This document shows positions 45,421-53,917 of a DNA stretch of 64,000 bases, one piece after another; positions within the stretch are counted from its first letter, which is position 1; the number at the start of each line of letters is the position of its first letter. Under the pieces are notes generated by a model. The model searched no databases. It was not told where the DNA came from and saw nothing but the letters and a program-made list of their open reading frames with translations. Position numbers and translations under genes: made by a program. Source of the DNA: Tistrella bauzanensis (GTDB lineage: Bacteria; Pseudomonadota; Alphaproteobacteria; Tistrellales; Tistrellaceae); the NCBI RefSeq assembly GCF_014636235.1, contig NZ_BMDZ01000017.1, positions 1 through 64,000 of the forward strand, in the 5' to 3' direction.

Positions 45421-45997
45421 GCGGCGTCCGGTCTCGATGTCGGTTGCCCGGCCCGCCCCCTGGCACTCAGGGCCCGACCCCGGGGATGGCCCCGACGACG
45501 GCAGCGGCCGGCGTATGAAGTGGGGGGCTTCTGTTGCCCGGTGCCCCCCGGACCGCGCTTACCGATTAGGCAGCGAGGGCAAAACGATTATCGTTCGCAC
45601 CTGTTTTGTTGACCCGATAACGGCGGTATCATGCCGGGCGAAGACCAAACCTTTACCTCGCACGTCGATCCTGGCTCGCCCCCCCAAAACACCGGCCCGG
45701 AAGCCGGTGGTCGTTCACCGGCCCGAAGACCGGAGATCTGACCGCCGGCCCGAAAGCCGGTGGTCTGAAGCTGGTGGAGGCGCCGGGCACTGCCCCCGGG
45801 TCCGATACGATTATTCCGAGAGGCCCTGTATCGCCATAGCCGACCTTGCGGCCGGCACCTCATATATAGGCGGTCGATCGCCACATGCAAAGCCCAAGCT
45901 GCGGCAATGCGTCCTGATACCGCGCCCTACTTGCGCATCCGTGGCGCCGCGGGGTATCCAGTGGCCACCGTAGCAATGCCCCGAGGAGGCTGACCCC
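45421..45997. other. 577-base intergenic region between sspB and thyX
   Basis: No convincing gene. The region holds a 13-base palindrome AACGATTATCGTT (45583-45595, odd centre), then three spaced hairpin-forming repeats (45690-45765). It is the shared upstream region of divergent sspB and thyX, so both promoters should be here; no clear -35/-10 pair with good spacing stands out. Confidence 0.7.
45690..45765. repeat. Three spaced 23-bp hairpin repeats upstream of thyX
   Basis: Units at 45690-45712, 45716-45738 and 45743-45765, with a period of 26-27 bases, follow the pattern CACCGGCCCGAAAGCCGGTGGTC with a few changes in each. Every unit folds as ACCGGC-loop-GCCGGT (the second is weaker), and the third extends to GACC/GGTC. 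They end 232 bases before thyX. Confidence 0.75.
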
Positions 45998-46936
45998 ATG
46001 ACCGTAACCCCTGAGCAGCAGGCGGAAATCGACGCTCTGCGCGCGGAGGCGGTGCCGACCCTGCGCGTGGTGGCGCCCGGCATGGAAAGCGTGCTGCACA
46101 CGGCTTTTCCCGTGCTCGATCATGGCTTCATCCGCGTGGTCGATTATATGGGCGACGACGCGGCGGTGGTGCAGGCGGCGCGGGTTTCGTATGGCCGCGG
46201 CACCCGCCGGGTCAATGAAGATCGCGGGCTGATCAACTATCTGATGCGCCACCGCCACACCACGCCGTTCGAGATGTGCGAGATCAAGCTGCATGTGAAG
46301 CTGCCGATTTTCGTGGCACGGCAGTGGATCCGCCATCGCACGGCGAATGTGAACGAATATTCCGCCCGCTATTCGATCCTCGATCGGGAATTCTATGTCC
46401 CGGCGCCGGATCAGGTGGCGGCACAGTCGACCAGCAACCGCCAGGGCCGCGACCAGGTGTTGCCGCCCGATCAGGCCGGCCAGGTGCTGGACATGCTGCG
46501 CGACGACGCCCGGCGGGCTTACGACAATTATCGCCACATGCTGAACGAGGCCGACGACGGCACGCCGGTGGACCCCGCCCGCGATGGTCTGGCGCGTGAA
46601 CTGGCGCGGATGAACCTGACGCTGAATTACTACACGCAGTGGTACTGGAAGACCGACCTGCACAATCTGCTGCATTTCCTGTCGCTGCGCGCCGACCCGC
46701 ATGCCCAGTACGAGATCCGCGTCTATGCCGACGCGATGATGGATGTGGTGCATCGCTGGGTGCCGCTGGTGGCGGCGGCGTTTGAAGAATATCGCCTGGG
46801 CGGGGCGCATCTGTCGCGTTCCGCGCTGCATGTGGTGCGCCGGATGCTGGCGGGTGAGCAGCTTCTGCGCGAAGATAGCGGCATGAGCGCGCGAGAATGG
46901 CGCGAGTTGATGGACCTGCTGGGCCGCGAGGCTTGA
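45998..46936 (+). CDS. thyX: FAD-dependent thymidylate synthase ThyX
   Basis: Flavin-dependent methylation of dUMP to dTMP with methylenetetrahydrofolate and NADPH. A 312-residue protein with the ThyX motif [11 protein letters not shown] (RHRx7S) in the middle, [20 protein letters not shown] before it, and [20 protein letters not shown] after it, where the nucleotide-binding arginine sits. GAGGAGG lies nine bases before ATG 45998. Presence of ThyX suggests that ThyA may be absent; with PabAB upstream, folate chemistry is well represented here. Confidence 0.97.
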   Translation: MTVTPEQQAEIDALRAEAVPTLRVVAPGMESVLHTAFPVLDHGFIRVVDYMGDDAAVVQAARVSYGRGTRRVNEDRGLINYLMRHRHTTPFEMCEIKLHVKLPIFVARQWIRHRTANVNEYSARYSILDREFYVPAPDQVAAQSTSNRQGRDQVLPPDQAGQVLDMLRDDARRAYDNYRHMLNEADDGTPVDPARDGLARELARMNLTLNYYTQWYWKTDLHNLLHFLSLRADPHAQYEIRVYADAMMDVVHRWVPLVAAAFEEYRLGGAHLSRSALHVVRRMLAGEQLLREDSGMSAREWRELMDLLGREA

Positions 46937-46961
46937 GCGGTCGACCACGAGGACATATACG

Positions 46962-47249
46962 ATGCAGTTTCTGGTCATCGCCCGTGACGGCACCGATGCC
47001 GAGGCCCTGAACCGCCGGATGGCCGCCCGGCCGGCGCATTTCGAGAATGCCCGCCGGATGAAGGCCTGCGGGCAGCTGATCACCGGCGGCGCCATGCTCG
47101 ACGCCGAGGGCCGGATGATCGGATCGATGATGCTGGCCGAATTCCCCGATCAGGCGGCATTGGAGGCGGCGATCGCCGCCGACCCTTATGTCGAGGGTCA
47201 GGTGTGGAAGGATATCGAGATCAAGCCGTTCCGGGTCGCGCCGCTTTGA
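46962..47249 (+). CDS. YciI family protein
   Basis: A 95-residue ferredoxin-like-fold protein of the YciI/YCII group: QFLVIARDGTDAEALNRRMA, the histidine of the putative active site in RPAHFENARRMKACGQLITGG, and DPYVEGQVWKDIEIKPF at the end. Related chlorinating/dechlorinating or dehydratase activities have been proposed for the fold, none proven for this type. It begins 25 bases after thyX, and its stop overlaps the next gene's TTG start. Confidence 0.93.
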   Translation: MQFLVIARDGTDAEALNRRMAARPAHFENARRMKACGQLITGGAMLDAEGRMIGSMMLAEFPDQAALEAAIAADPYVEGQVWKDIEIKPFRVAPL

Positions 47250-48577
47250 ACTGGCGGCGATTGACGGGGGTTGTGGTGGTTGCCACCTCGCTTGGGGCCG
47301 CATCGACCGCATCGGTGGCTGCCGGCACGGCGGCGCCGGGGGGCGAGCCGCCGAGCGTGCGGTCGCTGTGCCAGGTGCTGGCCGGGCGGATGGATGCGAT
47401 CAACAAGGGCCAGGGCCCGGCCTTTCTGCGCAGCTGGGACAATGCGGCCGGCGAAGGCCCGCATGACGATCCGGCGCTGGTCGGCGCCGCCTTTGCCTAT
47501 GACAACGCCCTGGCGGTGCAGGCCCTGATCGCCTGCGGCCGCCACGATGCCGCGGGCCGGATCGCGGCCGCCCTGGCCGATGCGGTGCTGACCGGCGCCC
47601 GCAGCCTGCCCGATGCCGATCGCAACCGGGTGCGCAACGCCTATCGTGCCGGCGCCCAGACCGAAAGCCCGCCACCGCCGAACGGCTGGTGGGACGACAG
47701 CGCCGGTCGCTGGGTGGAAGATCCCTATCAGGTCGGCACGGCGACCGGCAACGCCGCCTGGGTGGCGCTGGCGCTGTTGAGCGTGGCCGAGCGTGGCGCC
47801 CGTGGCGCGGATGACAGCCCGCCGCCGTTCAGCGCCATGCTGCGCGACGAGGCCCGCAATGCCGCGCGGCTGATCGGCCGCTGGGTGATCAATGCCACGG
47901 CCGACGGCGATGATGACGACGGGCCGGGCGGCTATACCGGCGGCATCGCCGGCGCCGGTGAGGGCCGGCAGGCAATCGGCTGGAAATCGACCGAACATAA
48001 CGCCGATCTGGCGGCGATGTTCACCCGGCTGGCCGCGATCGACCCCGACCAGCCCGACTGGCCGAAGGCCGCGGCGCGGGCACGGGCGTTTCTGGATGCG
48101 ATGTGGGCGGCGGGCAAGGGGGATCATTTTCCCACCGGCACCCTGCCGGATGGCCGGACGATCAATACCGCGACATCGGGGCTGGATGCCCAGCTATGGC
48201 CGTTATTGCTGGCCGACGCGTCAGAGGACTGGCGCGCGGCCTTCGCTTATGCCGAGGCAGCCCACGGCGTGGATGGCGGCTTCGATTTCAACGATGACCG
48301 CGACGGCATCTGGATCGAGGGCACGGCCCAGGCCGCCCTGGTGCTGCGGGTGCTGGACCGGCGCGACGAGGCGCGGGTGATGCTGGAGGGCCTGCTGGCC
48401 GAGCAGTCGCCCGGCGGCTATCTGTTCGCGACCCGCGCGCCTTCCATCACCACTGGCCTTGCCATCGGCCCCGACAGCACCACCGATGATTTCAGATATC
48501 ACCGGTGGCCGCATCTGGGGGCGACGGCCTGGGCGGTGCTGGCGGGGCTGGGATTCAATCCGTTCATCGGGCGTTGA
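47246..48577 (+). CDS. Exported protein of unknown function, six-hairpin (alpha/alpha toroid)-like
   Basis: A 443-residue protein. The reading frame has no good ATG at its beginning; a TTG at 47246, whose TGA tail is the YciI stop (TTGA), opens a typical signal peptide (NWRRLTGVVVVATSLGAAST). The mature part has repeated helical pairs: FAYDNALAVQALIACGRHD, VGTATGNAAWVALALLSV, WKSTEHNADLAAMFTRLAAI, ATSGLDAQLWPLLLAD, IWIEGTAQAALVLRVLD and a C-terminal GATAWAVLAGLGFNPF. YDNAL, EHNAD and EGTAQ recall six-hairpin glycosidases and lyases with their acidic pairs. I recognise no assigned function. It appears to be an operon with thyX and the YciI gene. Another possible start is GTG further in. Confidence 0.75.
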   Translation: MNWRRLTGVVVVATSLGAASTASVAAGTAAPGGEPPSVRSLCQVLAGRMDAINKGQGPAFLRSWDNAAGEGPHDDPALVGAAFAYDNALAVQALIACGRHDAAGRIAAALADAVLTGARSLPDADRNRVRNAYRAGAQTESPPPPNGWWDDSAGRWVEDPYQVGTATGNAAWVALALLSVAERGARGADDSPPPFSAMLRDEARNAARLIGRWVINATADGDDDDGPGGYTGGIAGAGEGRQAIGWKSTEHNADLAAMFTRLAAIDPDQPDWPKAAARARAFLDAMWAAGKGDHFPTGTLPDGRTINTATSGLDAQLWPLLLADASEDWRAAFAYAEAAHGVDGGFDFNDDRDGIWIEGTAQAALVLRVLDRRDEARVMLEGLLAEQSPGGYLFATRAPSITTGLAIGPDSTTDDFRYHRWPHLGATAWAVLAGLGFNPFIGR

Positions 48578-48599
48578 TCGCGTCCATGGTTGCGTGAGA

Positions 48600-49721
48600 T
48601 CAGTCCTCGATCATGATGCGCGGCGGCTCGCGATGGGCCTTGGCGATGCTGTCGACCACGCCGGCGGCGATGGCGTGATAGGGGGCAGCCGCCTCGCTGT
48701 CGGGGGCAACCGCGACCACGGGGCGCCCCTCATCCGACATGATCCGCACGTCGAGGTCGAGCGGCACGGCCCCCAGAAATGGCAGGCCCAGCTTCAGCGC
48801 CTCGTCGCGGGCACCGCCATGACCGAAGATGTCGGAGCGGCCACCGCAATGCGGGCAGGTGAACCAGCTCATATTCTCCACCAGCCCCAGGATCGGCACC
48901 TCGACCCGGCGGAACATGGCAAGGCCCTTGCGCGCATCCAGCAGGGCGATGTCCTGCGGCGTCGAGACGATCACGGCGCCGGCGAGCGGCACGCGCTGGG
49001 CGATGGAGAGCTGAACGTCGCCGGTGCCGGGCGGCATGTCGAGCACCAGGATATCGAGCGGCGCCCAGTCGGTTTCGCGCAGGAACTGGTCGAGCGCGCC
49101 CTGAACCATCGGCCCGCGCCAGATAAGCGGCGTGTCTTCCTCGACCATCAGGCCGATCGACATGGCCTTCAGGCCCCAGCCGATCTTGGGGGTGATCCGC
49201 TTGCCATCGGGGCTGTCGGGGCGCCCGGACAGGCCCAGCATTCGCGGGATCGATGGACCGTAGACATCGGCATCCAGCAATCCCACCTTCAGGCCGCGGG
49301 CCTGAAGCGCCAGCGCCAGATTGACCGCCAGTGTCGACTTGCCGACACCGCCCTTGCCCGAGGCGACCGCGATGACCGCTTTCACGCCGGGCAGGGTGGG
49401 GGCCGCGGGTCGTGGCCGGGCAGCGCCCGGGGCTGCCCCCTCAGGGGCAGAGGCACGGCGCTGGGCAGGGCCGCGTTCGGCCGTCAGCACCGCCGAGGCG
49501 CGCTTGACACCGCGCACGGATGCGGCGGCGGCTTCAACCGCCCGACGCAGCGGCTCGGTGGCGCCGGCCCGTTCGGGCGTGGTCTCGACCATGATCCGCG
49601 CGACGCCATCTTCGACGGCGACACCCGATATCCGGCCCGATGCGACCACGTCGCGACCGCGTTCCGGATCGGCTATCCCGGCGAGCGCTGACAGAATCTG
49701 ATCGCGAACGGTCCGTGACAT
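48600..49721 (-). CDS. mrp: Mrp/NBP35-type Fe-S cluster carrier ATPase
   Basis: A 373-residue P-loop ATPase that delivers Fe-S clusters. An N-terminal MIP18/DUF59 domain (RDQILSALAGIADPERGRDVV, GVKRASAVLTAE) is joined by an alanine/proline linker to the ATPase domain: deviant Walker A ASGKGGVGKSTLAVNLAL, LLDADVYGPSIPRMLG, LDMPPGTGDVQLSIAQR and the cluster-binding CPHC (FTCPHCGGRSDIFGHGG). ATG 49721 has GGAG eight bases before it. It is divergent from hflK. Confidence 0.95.
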   Translation of the reverse strand: MSRTVRDQILSALAGIADPERGRDVVASGRISGVAVEDGVARIMVETTPERAGATEPLRRAVEAAAASVRGVKRASAVLTAERGPAQRRASAPEGAAPGAARPRPAAPTLPGVKAVIAVASGKGGVGKSTLAVNLALALQARGLKVGLLDADVYGPSIPRMLGLSGRPDSPDGKRITPKIGWGLKAMSIGLMVEEDTPLIWRGPMVQGALDQFLRETDWAPLDILVLDMPPGTGDVQLSIAQRVPLAGAVIVSTPQDIALLDARKGLAMFRRVEVPILGLVENMSWFTCPHCGGRSDIFGHGGARDEALKLGLPFLGAVPLDLDVRIMSDEGRPVVAVAPDSEAAAPYHAIAAGVVDSIAKAHREPPRIMIED

Positions 49722-50129
49722 GGTTGAAAACTCCGGGTTCATTGCGATATAGCCCGTGGATCGGGCATTTGGACGACCGATGCCGGGGCGGTCCGATATG
49801 GAGCGGCCGGCACCGGTGGACACCGTCGGGAAACCGGCGGGGCTGGCCGAAAGGCTGCCGGTGGCAGTGATATAAGCGCAACGACGCGCCATGTACCATA
49901 TGGTCTGGCATCATATGGTGAGGTGCGACGGTGTGGCACCATGTGGTGTCGGGCCCCGGCCGCGCAAGCGGCGGGCCGTGCCGATATCTCGACACCGGCC
50001 GATGATGGGGCCATGCGGCTGTGGTATCGCATGGGTTCGAGACGCCGGCGGCGGTGCGACCGATGGTCGCAAACAACCGTCCGTCGCGCGACGGGTTCGA
50101 CCACGACAGGAAGCGGGGATCAATCGAGC
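49722..50129. other. 408-base divergent region between mrp and hflK
   Basis: No gene is supported. Near 49895-49948 three palindromic words occur close together: ACCATATGGT (49895-49904, perfect), CATATG (49912-49917) and CACCATGTGGTG (49937-49948). Promoters for mrp and hflK must lie here; I cannot place them with confidence. Confidence 0.6.
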
Positions 50130-51335
50130 ATGCCGTGGAACACGCCGGGCGGTGGACAGGGAGGCGGTCCTCAGGGGCCATGGGGGCGCGGGCCCAGCGG
50201 GCCGCAGCCGCCAGACCTGGATGAACTGCTGCGCAAGAGCCAGGAACGCATGCGCCGCGTGCTGCCGGGCGGAGGTGGCGCCGGCAGCGGGCGTCTGATC
50301 GCCGTGGTCGCGGCGGTCGGTCTGGCCATCTGGCTGGGCACCGGGTTCTATCGCGTGCAGCCCGACGAGCAGGGCGTCGAACTGGTGTTCGGCCGCTGGG
50401 TCAACACCACGACACCGGGCCTGCACTATAACTGGCCGACCCCGATCGGCGAGGTCTACAAGCCCGCGGTCACCAAGGTGAACCGGGTGGAGATCGGCTA
50501 TCGGTCGGGCACCGATTTCGGGCGCGCCGCCGGCGTGCGCGAGGTCAATGCCGAAAGCCTGATGCTGACCGGCGACGAGAACATCATCGATATCGACGTG
50601 ACGGTGTTCTGGCGGATCAAGGATGCCGGCGCCTATCTGTTCGAGATCCAGCGCCCCGACACCACCATCAAATCGGTGGCGGAAAGCGCTATGCGTGAAA
50701 CGGTCGGCCAGACGCCATTGCAGTTCGTGCTGACCGAGGGCCGCGCGCGGATCGAGCAGCAGACCCGCGAGTTGATGCAGTCGGTGCTGGACACCTACAA
50801 ATCCGGCGTCGAGGTCACCCAGGTGCAGTTGCAGAAGGTCGACCCGCCGCAGCAGGTCATCGATGCCTTCCGCGACGTCCAGGCGGCCCGCGCCGATCAG
50901 GAGCGGGCGCAGAACGAGGCGGAAGCCTATCGTAACGGCATTCTGCCCCGCGCCCGCGGTGAAGCGGAACGGCTGGTGCAGGAAGCCCAGGCCTATCGCG
51001 AGCAGGTGGTGGCGGATGCCGAAGGCTCGGCCGATCGCTTCACCTCGATCCTGACCGCCTATAACAACGCCAAGGACATCACTGCCCGCCGTCTGTATCT
51101 GGAGACGATGGAAGAGGTGCTCGGCGGCATGAGCAAGATCATCATCGAGCCGGGTGTGTCGGGCAATGGCGCGGGTGGCGGCCAGTCGGTCGTGCCGTAT
51201 CTGCCGCTCGACCGCCTGATCCGCGAGCCGCAGCCCGCCGCACGCGACGGGGCCGAGGCCGCAGGGACGTCGGGCTATTCCAGCCCGGCGGCGCCGGCAT
51301 CGGCGCCGGTGCCCAACAGCAACCAGCCGCGTTGA
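50130..51335 (+). CDS. hflK: HflK, SPFH-domain regulator of FtsH protease
   Basis: A 401-residue membrane protein that with HflC forms the cage around FtsH. The glycine/proline-rich N-terminus (MPWNTPGGGQGGGPQGPWG) is typical of HflK, followed by one membrane segment (LIAVVAAVGLAIWLGTGFY), the SPFH/band-7 domain in the periplasm (VQPDEQGVELVFGRWVNTT to TRELMQSVLDTYKSGVEV) and a long alanine/glutamate coiled coil (AARADQERAQNEAEAYR, GEAERLVQEAQAYREQVVADAEG). HflC follows after 16 bases. Confidence 0.96.
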   Translation: MPWNTPGGGQGGGPQGPWGRGPSGPQPPDLDELLRKSQERMRRVLPGGGGAGSGRLIAVVAAVGLAIWLGTGFYRVQPDEQGVELVFGRWVNTTTPGLHYNWPTPIGEVYKPAVTKVNRVEIGYRSGTDFGRAAGVREVNAESLMLTGDENIIDIDVTVFWRIKDAGAYLFEIQRPDTTIKSVAESAMRETVGQTPLQFVLTEGRARIEQQTRELMQSVLDTYKSGVEVTQVQLQKVDPPQQVIDAFRDVQAARADQERAQNEAEAYRNGILPRARGEAERLVQEAQAYREQVVADAEGSADRFTSILTAYNNAKDITARRLYLETMEEVLGGMSKIIIEPGVSGNGAGGGQSVVPYLPLDRLIREPQPAARDGAEAAGTSGYSSPAAPASAPVPNSNQPR

Positions 51336-51351
51336 GCGAGGAGACGACGAG

Positions 51352-52278
51352 ATGAGGAAAGGTCTTCTCACCATCGCCGGCATCGCTGCGGTGGCTGTTG
51401 CCATCGTCGGCATCTCGGCGAGCTATGTGGTTCACCAGACCGAACAGGCCCTGGTCCTGCAGCTTGGTGAGCCGCGCAAGGTGGTCAAGGAACCGGGGCT
51501 GCATTTCAAGCTGCCCTTCATCCAGAACGTGGTGTTCTATGACAACCGCGTGCTGGATTTCGACGCCGACGTGCAGGAACTGATCGCCTCCGACCAGAAG
51601 CGGCTGGTGGTCGACAGCTTCGCCCGCTTCCGCATCGTCGATCCGCTGCGCTTCTATCAGGCGGTGGGATCGGAAGCGGTGGTGCGCGCCCGTCTGGACA
51701 GCATCGTGAATGCCAGCCTGCGTAACGTGCTGGGCTCGGTGCCGCTGTCATCCGTGCTGACCAGCCAGCGTGCCGAACTGATGGCCCAGACCGCCCAGAT
51801 CGTGAATGGCGAGGCCAAAAGCTTCGGCATCGAGGTGCTGGACGTGCGCATGCGCCGCGTGGACCTGCCGGAAGCCAACAGCCAGGCGATCTTCAGCCGG
51901 ATGCGCACCGAGCGTGAACGCGAGGCGACCGAACTGCGTGCCCAGGGCGCCGAGCTTGCCCAGCGCATCCGGTCGCGGGCCGATCGCGAGCGGACCGTGC
52001 TTCTGGCCGAGGCCCGCCGGGAAGCCCAGATCGCCCGCGGTGAAGGCGACGCGACCGCCAGTAAGATCTTTGCCGACAGCTTCGGCCAGGATGCGGCGTT
52101 CTTCGACTTCTATCGCAGTCTGCAGGCCTATCGGGCGGCGTTGGGCAATTCCGACACCACCATGCTGTTGAGCCCGAATGGCGAGTTCTTCCGCTATTTC
52201 GGATCGGACGGCACGCTGAACCTGCCGGGTGGCAATGGCGCGGCGCCCGCTGCCTTGGCGCCCGCTCCGGCCGGCTGA
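51352..52278 (+). CDS. hflC: HflC, SPFH-domain regulator of FtsH protease
   Basis: A 308-residue partner of HflK: membrane segment GIAAVAVAIVGISASYVVHQ, band-7 domain VLQLGEPRKVVKEPGLHFKLP through DFDADVQELIASDQKRLVVD, and a charged coiled coil (TEREREATELRAQGAELAQRI, REAQIARGEGDATASKIFADS). The phrase FFDFYRSLQAYRAAL is a mark of HflC. GAGGAG ahead of ATG 51352. A hairpin at 52305-52335 ends the pair. Confidence 0.96.
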   Translation: MRKGLLTIAGIAAVAVAIVGISASYVVHQTEQALVLQLGEPRKVVKEPGLHFKLPFIQNVVFYDNRVLDFDADVQELIASDQKRLVVDSFARFRIVDPLRFYQAVGSEAVVRARLDSIVNASLRNVLGSVPLSSVLTSQRAELMAQTAQIVNGEAKSFGIEVLDVRMRRVDLPEANSQAIFSRMRTEREREATELRAQGAELAQRIRSRADRERTVLLAEARREAQIARGEGDATASKIFADSFGQDAAFFDFYRSLQAYRAALGNSDTTMLLSPNGEFFRYFGSDGTLNLPGGNGAAPAALAPAPAG

Positions 52279-52304
52279 TCGCCCATCCGTCCGGATCAAT
52301 GGAT

Positions 52305-52335
52305 AACGGCCGCCCGGCCAGACCGGGCGGCCGTT
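52305..52335 (+). terminator. Hairpin after hflKC
   Basis: AACGGCCGCCCGG (52305-52317) pairs perfectly with CCGGGCGGCCGTT (52323-52335), loop CCAGA, followed by TCC. It is 26 bases past the hflC stop codon and just ahead of the convergent aldo/keto reductase gene end. Confidence 0.7.
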
Positions 52336-52367
52336 TCCATGTCCTGACGCCCCTGTGGTGGAGCCGG

Positions 52368-53378
52368 TCAGATCACCGGGTTGGGCATCTCGCGGTGCAC
52401 GGCATCGATTGCGTCGAGCAGATCGGCGGGCAGATCGAGACCGGCAGCGGCCAGAATGGCATCCAACTGGTGATCGGCCGAGACCCCGGGCAGGGCCGAG
52501 GTGACACCCGGCCGGCCGGCGGTCCAGGCAACGGCCATGGTGGTGGGGTCCAGACCGAACTCATGGGCCAGCGCCACATAGCGGCCGGCGGCGGCGAGGG
52601 CGCGCGGGTGTAGATAGCGGCCGGCGAAGCGGGGCGGGAAGGTGTAGAGCCGCGAGGCCGGCGGCGCGTCCTGGCCGGTGCCGTATTTTCCGGTCAGCAG
52701 TCCCATGGCGAGCGGCGAGAAGGCGAGCATGCCGACGCCCTCGTTCCGGCAGACCTCCATCATGCCGTCGTCATAGACCCGCTTCAGCATGTGATAGACG
52801 TTCTGGACCGACACCACGGCGGCGGTGCCTTGTGCCTCGGCGGTGGCGGCCAGCCGGGTCAGGCCCCAGGGGGTTTCGTTGCTGACCCCCGCATAGCGGA
52901 TCTTGCCCGCCTGGACCAGCCGGTCCAGGGCATCAAGCTGTTCGGCCATCGGCACGACACGGTCGGGCCAGTGGGTCTGGTAGAGATCGACGACATCGGT
53001 GCCAAGCCGGCGCAGGCTGGCCTCCACCGCCCGTTCGATGTGGAAGCGGTCGATCGCCGACAGGCCGCCGCGCATATGGGCGGTGATGCCGGTGAGCGGC
53101 CCCTCGCCCGGGCCATTGACCTTGGTGGCGACGATCACCCGGTCGCGCGGGACGGTCTTGAGAAAGGCGCCGAGGATGCGTTCGCTGGCGCCCTGGGTCT
53201 CGGGCGTCTGGGGAACCGCGTACATTTCGGCGGTGTCGAACAGATTGACCCCGGCGTCGAAGGCGCGGGACATGATCCGCACGGCCTCGGCCTCGGGCAC
53301 CTGGCCGCCGAAGGTCATGGTTCCCAGGGATATTTCGGACACGAGCAGGCCACTTCGGCCCAGTCGGCGATAACGCAT
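52368..53378 (-). CDS. Aldo/keto reductase
   Basis: A 336-residue NADPH-dependent TIM-barrel reductase of the Tas/YghZ-like group: RRLGRSGLLVSEISLGTMTFG, the catalytic Asp/Tyr in LFDTAEMYAVP, lysine in VIVATKVNGPG, the histidine in DLYQTHWPDRVVP and ETPWGLTRLA. It lies on the minus strand between hflC and the DUF2065 gene, interrupting a block that is usually continuous. Physiological substrate unknown. Confidence 0.93.
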   Translation of the reverse strand: MRYRRLGRSGLLVSEISLGTMTFGGQVPEAEAVRIMSRAFDAGVNLFDTAEMYAVPQTPETQGASERILGAFLKTVPRDRVIVATKVNGPGEGPLTGITAHMRGGLSAIDRFHIERAVEASLRRLGTDVVDLYQTHWPDRVVPMAEQLDALDRLVQAGKIRYAGVSNETPWGLTRLAATAEAQGTAAVVSVQNVYHMLKRVYDDGMMEVCRNEGVGMLAFSPLAMGLLTGKYGTGQDAPPASRLYTFPPRFAGRYLHPRALAAAGRYVALAHEFGLDPTTMAVAWTAGRPGVTSALPGVSADHQLDAILAAAGLDLPADLLDAIDAVHREMPNPVI

Positions 53379-53594
53379 GGTGAGGCTGCCTCTCGACGTC
53401 TCAGGGTGGGCGCGGGCGGCCCGCTGCCAGGGGCACCGGGCAATGGCCCTGGCCAGCGCCGTTGCCGGGCGGGCGCAAGCTTGCTACAGGTGGTGGGGAC
53501 TGTCCACCGCGCGTCCGCCGACCGGCTCCAACCGTCACGGCTGCCGTCTCCGTGGTCCTCAACCCGCCCGCATATCCGCCTTGAGGAGCCCGGC

Positions 53595-53780
53595 ATGAAC
53601 GACCTGCTGACCGCCATCGGCCTGGTGCTGGTGTTCGAAGGCGCGATCTATGCGTTGTTTCCGCGCGGCATGAAGCGGATGATCGTCGCCGTGCTGGCCG
53701 AACCGGAAGACCGCTTGCGGGTCGGCGGGGCGGTGATCGCCGGCATCGGCGTCGCCATCGTGTGGTGGCTGCGCAGTTGA
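53595..53780 (+). CDS. DUF2065 small membrane protein (YjeT-like)
   Basis: A 61-residue protein with two membrane segments: LLTAIGLVLVFEGAIYALFP and VGGAVIAGIGVAIVWWLRS, separated by the charged RGMKRMIVAVLAEPEDRLR. This is the YjeT/DUF2065 family, regularly found next to hflKC and degP in Proteobacteria. GAGGAG lies seven bases before ATG 53595. Its function is unknown. Confidence 0.93.
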   Translation: MNDLLTAIGLVLVFEGAIYALFPRGMKRMIVAVLAEPEDRLRVGGAVIAGIGVAIVWWLRS

Positions 53781-53917
53781 CCGTTCAAGAGCCTCAGCCA
53801 TGCCAGTCCGGGGGGCACCCATGGGCCACCCCAAGGCGATCCGCGCTTGATCCGCGAGGAAGCGCCGACTACATCGACTTCCGTAGCATGCCGGCAACGT
53901 ATCAGGGAGACAAACAC

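Noticed and set aside
45609..45632. TTGACC and TATCAT as a thyX promoter
   Set aside because: The spacer is only 12 bases, too short for a sigma-70 promoter.
45690..45765. CRISPR-like array
   Set aside because: Only three units, spacers of 3-4 bases, no cas genes. Hairpin repeats instead.
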